This document shows positions 61,071 to 64,000 of a stretch of DNA of 64,000 nt, piece by piece. The notes under the pieces were generated by a model. The model searched no databases. It had not been told where the DNA came from and saw only the letters and a program-made list of their open reading frames with translations. Origin of the DNA: a bacterium (GTDB taxonomy: Bacteria; Chloroflexota; Dormibacteria; Aeolococcales; Aeolococcaceae). Made by a program: the position numbers and the translations under genes. Every line of letters starts with the position of its first letter. Positions within the stretch are counted from its first letter, which is position 1. The DNA is taken from assembly GCA_021803465.1 (NCBI GenBank), contig JAJZLL010000049.1:127130-191129 (forward strand), written 5' to 3'.

Positions 61071-61952
61071 TCATGATGCAGCAGGAGCGGTGGTGTCCTC
61101 CAGCGCCTCCTGGGGCGCATCGTGCTCAGTGGCGCTCATCTGCATGAAGTAGTACGTCACAACGCCAAACCCCACAAGGTTCGCGAACCCCAGCATGACG
61201 ACACCGCCCACCTGCTGGTCCACGATGTGCGACATGCCAAACAGGAGGGGCTGATGGAGATAGAAGGTGTAGAGGACGTGTGGGGACATCGTGATGATGA
61301 ATCCAAGAATCGTGAAGGGAAGGCAGGTGAGTGTGACGTAGGCGATGTTGCCAAGGATGCGGCCATCTGTGAGCGGAATGTCACCCTTTGCGTTGAGTGG
61401 GTGGACAAGGGGCCACCACATGAGTATTCCAGCAGCGAAGAAGGATGTGTGCTCGAGAAAGTGGATGCCGTCATTCTCAAGTGCGAGGTTGAAGGGTCCA
61501 GGGAAGTGCCAGTAGAAGAAGGCGAGACCCATGAGGAGAATGGCAGACCACCTGTTGCAGAGTGCAGTCTCAAGTGCCAGGACGATTCTGCTCCTCCGGA
61601 GGGAGCGGGCAAGGTCGCTTCCACGGAGTGCGAAGAGGAAGCATGGCGCAGCAAGGTCGGAGAAGAAGATGTGCTGGAACATGTGGAAGGTGAGCGAGTA
61701 CCGGTCACCTGCATAGTCAAGCGGTGACTGCGATGGAAGGTAGAGAAAGAGCACGCCAAGCACAGTCCAGAGGACAGTTCTCCACATGGGAGGAGCATCA
61801 TCCCTGGGATGTGCGGAACGGGACCGCGACTCCCGGACAAGCAGCACAGCAAGGACTGCCGTGATGGCGAAGAGCGGGATCATGATGTCGTTCTCCCAGC
61901 TCCAGTCCGTGAATGTGAGTGACACGGTTCGCACAGCGCTAATGAAGTTCAT
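61071..61952 (-). CDS. ctaG: CtaG-family cytochrome c oxidase assembly protein
   Basis: This 293-residue membrane protein has seven predicted helices and the caa3-CtaG signature histidines: TFHMFQHIFFSDLAAP, FYWHFPGPFNLAL and HFLEHTSFFAAGILMWWPL. The family helps insert copper into the terminal oxidase. ATG 61952 lies inside the end of the SCO/TlpA gene (14-bp overlap), with AAAGGTG upstream, so the two are translationally coupled. It converges with the metal ATPase gene 8 bp away. No oxidase subunit gene is in the window. Confidence 0.92.
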   Translation of the reverse strand: MNFISAVRTVSLTFTDWSWENDIMIPLFAITAVLAVLLVRESRSRSAHPRDDAPPMWRTVLWTVLGVLFLYLPSQSPLDYAGDRYSLTFHMFQHIFFSDLAAPCFLFALRGSDLARSLRRSRIVLALETALCNRWSAILLMGLAFFYWHFPGPFNLALENDGIHFLEHTSFFAAGILMWWPLVHPLNAKGDIPLTDGRILGNIAYVTLTCLPFTILGFIITMSPHVLYTFYLHQPLLFGMSHIVDQQVGGVVMLGFANLVGFGVVTYYFMQMSATEHDAPQEALEDTTAPAAS

Positions 61953-63540
61953 TGAGCACCTTTGTGAGGGTTGGCTTTGTGAGCTGCCCAATGACAATTG
62001 CCTCGATGACATTGCTGCGGGAAATGAAGAGCGACACGGGAAGACCCTCGAAGCCGTATTTCCCGTACACGTTGCCATTCGAGTCGAGGAGGACGGAAGC
62101 GTTCAGGTGGAGGCTATGGAGGTAGCCTGTCACTGTGGAAGAGGTCTCCCGTTCATCTATGAGGACGAGCTCGTCCTTCGAGAATGCGCCATGTCCCACA
62201 GTGGAGACAAGGAGCGGAAGCTCGTCCCTGCAGCTCACGCACCAGGTGGCAAAGAAGTTGATGACACGTGGAACGTGCGCATGCTGCGACGAACTGTAGG
62301 TGCTGCCAGTCGTGGTGGAAAGCGTGAAGGAGGGGGGAGTGTCCCCTTTTCGCACACCAAGCGGAGCAGCAGCAGACTGTGGCTGGGCGATGTTCTCTGT
62401 CGCCATGAGGGAGAGGACATCGTTCGTGATGGCGGATGGCTTCCAGGTGGAGTTCGCAAGCTCAGTCTGGTAGATCTGCCTGCCCCCACTCGACAGCGCA
62501 TTGTAAAACTGGGACTCGATGGCGCCCTTGACATATGGTGGATTCGCGTAGGTGGTGAATATGGTGCCGGTCGGATCCGCCACACCGATGTAGAGGCCGT
62601 GCGAGAGATTGTAGGCCTCCACCTGGTGGGAGTAGAGGTTGATATGCGTCTGGCTGTCTCCCCACGGCTCGGGACAGACCAGGACAGGAACTGTCGCACC
62701 AGCGCATGATGTCGAGTAGCCAAGCGTGTGCCAGAACGAGTTGACAGCGGAGGTGCTTCCTGTGAGGAGTGTCCACGGGATGCCAAAGGCCTTCGCGTAG
62801 TTGAGGAGGACAGGTGGAGTGTCCTCCGCTGGATTCACTGTCACTTCAACGATCCGCACCTTCGTGCCGAGTCCCATCGCATCAAGCTGCTTTGCGACAT
62901 CCCAAAGTCCTGACGCTGTGAGAAGGCAGGTGTCCGTGCAGTCTGTGAGGAAGGTGGCAAGGATGGTGATGTGGCCCTGGAAGAACGAGCTGGATATGGC
63001 TTGTCCGTACTGGTTCACAAGCGGAATGCTCGGGATGTGCTGCACGGAACCCTGAGCGATATGGGTGACAAAGTTCACAGCGTGCGTGCCAGCAGCAATC
63101 GTTGCCACATATGGCACAAACTGTGCCTTCACCTGGTGCGTGACCAGGAAGACGACTACCTCTGAAGGCAGTCCAGAGCTGATCGTGAGCAGGATGGGAG
63201 AGGTGTGGTGCAGTTTTGTGCCATTCGCAGTGAGGCTGACTGTGGCTGAAACGTATGTGCCCGAGGGTACGCCTGCAGTGGTCACTGGTGGTGGTGGCGT
63301 AGTGTTCATGGCAGCAGCAGCCAGTGTCTGCACTGGAAACTGCGCGAGTGACACCGAGTGGTGAGCAGCAGTCGAAAGCGAAAGCGATACGTTCGACACC
63401 TTGAGGGAGGGAGATCCGTGCGAGAGGATCATGGAGCTGAAGACACTGCCAGTTGCTGCTGGAGCAGAAGAGGCGCAGGAGCTGAGGGCGCACGCAGCGA
63501 TGCTCCCAGCAAGAAGCCACTGCACAATGCTCTTCCGCAT
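61939..63540 (-). CDS. SCO1/SenC - TlpA fusion lipoprotein
   Basis: This 533-residue exported protein has a lipobox LSSC (Cys22). A beta-rich domain follows (about 40-160; VPSGTYVSATVSLTANG, possibly DUF4382-like). Next is a SCO1/SenC thioredoxin-like domain with the copper CxxxC (DCTDTC) and the distal His in NLSHGLYIGVADPTG. Last is a second thioredoxin domain of TlpA type with WCVSC (FFATWCVSCRDELP). SCO proteins carry copper to oxidase subunit II, and TlpA-like domains reduce their cysteines. Both activities joined in one chain, coupled to ctaG, fit an oxidase copper-loading unit. ATG 63540 has AGGTGG upstream. Confidence 0.87.
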   Translation of the reverse strand: MRKSIVQWLLAGSIAACALSSCASSAPAATGSVFSSMILSHGSPSLKVSNVSLSLSTAAHHSVSLAQFPVQTLAAAAMNTTPPPPVTTAGVPSGTYVSATVSLTANGTKLHHTSPILLTISSGLPSEVVVFLVTHQVKAQFVPYVATIAAGTHAVNFVTHIAQGSVQHIPSIPLVNQYGQAISSSFFQGHITILATFLTDCTDTCLLTASGLWDVAKQLDAMGLGTKVRIVEVTVNPAEDTPPVLLNYAKAFGIPWTLLTGSTSAVNSFWHTLGYSTSCAGATVPVLVCPEPWGDSQTHINLYSHQVEAYNLSHGLYIGVADPTGTIFTTYANPPYVKGAIESQFYNALSSGGRQIYQTELANSTWKPSAITNDVLSLMATENIAQPQSAAAPLGVRKGDTPPSFTLSTTTGSTYSSSQHAHVPRVINFFATWCVSCRDELPLLVSTVGHGAFSKDELVLIDERETSSTVTGYLHSLHLNASVLLDSNGNVYGKYGFEGLPVSLFISRSNVIEAIVIGQLTKPTLTKVLNELH

Positions 63541-63602
63541 GATCCACCTGTGATGCTGCTGATCTCGTTTGAGCATACCAAACACTGCATTCGCGGCTAG
63601 AA

Positions 63603-63623
63603 AGTTGCATGGTGCAAGCAACT
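63603..63623. promoter_or_regulatory. Nested palindrome upstream of marR (putative MarR operator)
   Basis: AGTTGC (63603-63608) pairs with GCAACT (63618-63623). Inside them TTGCA-TGG-TGCAA (63605-63617) forms a second dyad. The site lies directly upstream of the marR -10 box, a position suited to autorepression. It also lies between marR and the divergent SCO/TlpA-ctaG operon. Confidence 0.6.
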
Positions 63624-63627
63624 AAGA

Positions 63628-63633
63628 TATACT
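63628..63633 (+). promoter_or_regulatory. TATACT -10 element of the marR leaderless promoter
   Basis: TATACT is 7 nt before ATG 63641, with no Shine-Dalgarno between. Confidence 0.6.
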
Positions 63634-63640
63634 GTCTCCC

Positions 63641-64000
63641 ATGGCGAGCATTCAGGATCACGAGGCATACACGAACCAGTCTGTTGACGAGATTGTCGAG
63701 CTCATGGCGCTCCTCCGCCACCACACTGGCACCTCCCACTGGACAACCCAGGTGCAGAAGCTTGCTGGCATCGAGGTGAGTCTTCCCATGTTCATGGTGC
63801 TCGTGTCCCTCCACCGCAGTGTCAGTTCGCGTGTCAGTGATCTTGCACGGATGCTGGAGCTTGACATCTCGACGACGAGCAGGCATGTCCAGCACCTTGT
63901 CGAGCGGGGTCTCCTTGCGCAGGTGCCGGATCCAACTGATGGACGTGCATCCGTCATGGAGCTCACTCCCCAGGGAGCGGATGTCTTTACCCGCATCCAC
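63641..64000 (+). CDS. MarR-family transcriptional regulator (3' end outside window)
   Basis: The first 120 residues of a winged-helix regulator are visible. They include a helical N-terminal dimerisation segment and the HTH (VSDLARMLELDISTTSRHVQHLVERGLLAQ). The wing follows (DPTDGRASVMELTPQGADVF), the most typical MarR signature. The frame is open at the window end. The gene is divergent from the SCO/TlpA-ctaG operon, and a palindrome sits at its promoter. It probably controls itself and the adjacent metal/oxidase genes. The ligand is unknown. Confidence 0.9.
   Translation, partial: MASIQDHEAYTNQSVDEIVELMALLRHHTGTSHWTTQVQKLAGIEVSLPMFMVLVSLHRSVSSRVSDLARMLELDISTTSRHVQHLVERGLLAQVPDPTDGRASVMELTPQGADVFTRIH

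Overview
The window carries about 54 protein genes, one tRNA and several regulatory sites, packed with almost no gap above 250 bp. It reads as ordinary chromosome of a mid-GC, deep-branching bacterium of the Terrabacteria type (Actinobacteriota, Chloroflexota or Dormibacterota-like). This placement is an inference. It rests on an MshC-like cysteine ligase, an actinobacterial-style SCO6880/VirB4 transfer cluster, an F420-type LLM oxidoreductase, many surface proteins with Thr/Pro linkers and single C-terminal anchors, and a leaderless promoter style (TANNNT placed 6-7 nt before the start codon). I found no rRNA, CRISPR array, integrase or transposase.

Layout. 1-10,100: Ig-repeat surface proteins, two small membrane proteins, a penicillin-acylase-like hydrolase, a GalE-like epimerase and a histone-H1/AT-hook-like protein. 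10,300-17,640: a six-gene plus-strand run of glutamate dehydrogenase, SDR, acyltransferase, PycB-like protein, biotin carboxylase and an unknown protein. The dehydrogenase and the PycB-like protein both lack hallmark catalytic residues. 17,660-21,390: an ECF sigma/anti-sigma pair and a glycerophosphodiesterase. 21,600-31,280: a frameshifted CPA2 antiporter, a HIT protein, purB, tRNA-Asp, an LLM oxidoreductase, an MshC-like ligase and a nucleoside-salvage set (cdd, pyrimidine phosphorylase, uridine phosphorylase). 31,480-35,800: a permease with four YHS domains, an MFS exporter and two small membrane proteins. 35,800-41,470: a minus-strand type IV secretion-like operon without visible relaxase or coupling protein. 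41,650-44,700: sulfate assimilation, with cysH divergent from cysD-cysN. 44,780-48,570: two secreted repeat proteins with paired cysteines. 48,640-53,290: an M16 peptidase pair and an ABC-2 exporter. 53,880-58,680: M24 peptidase, MGMT, LmbE-type deacetylase and an S9 peptidase. 58,760-64,000: a P1B-type metal ATPase with a hemerythrin tail, CtaG, a SCO1-TlpA fusion lipoprotein and a MarR regulator.

How the parts fit. Sulfate assimilation, the MshC-like ligase and the LmbE-type deacetylase point to thiol metabolism, possibly of a mycothiol-like compound. The final block looks like metal handling for a terminal oxidase: export by the ATPase, copper loading by SCO/TlpA and CtaG, and MarR control through a motif shared by two promoters. 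The most unusual locus is the biotin-enzyme operon. Its biotin carboxylase and biotin carrier are intact, but the carboxyltransferase barrel has lost its metal ligands, its carbamylated-lysine position and its catalytic threonine position.
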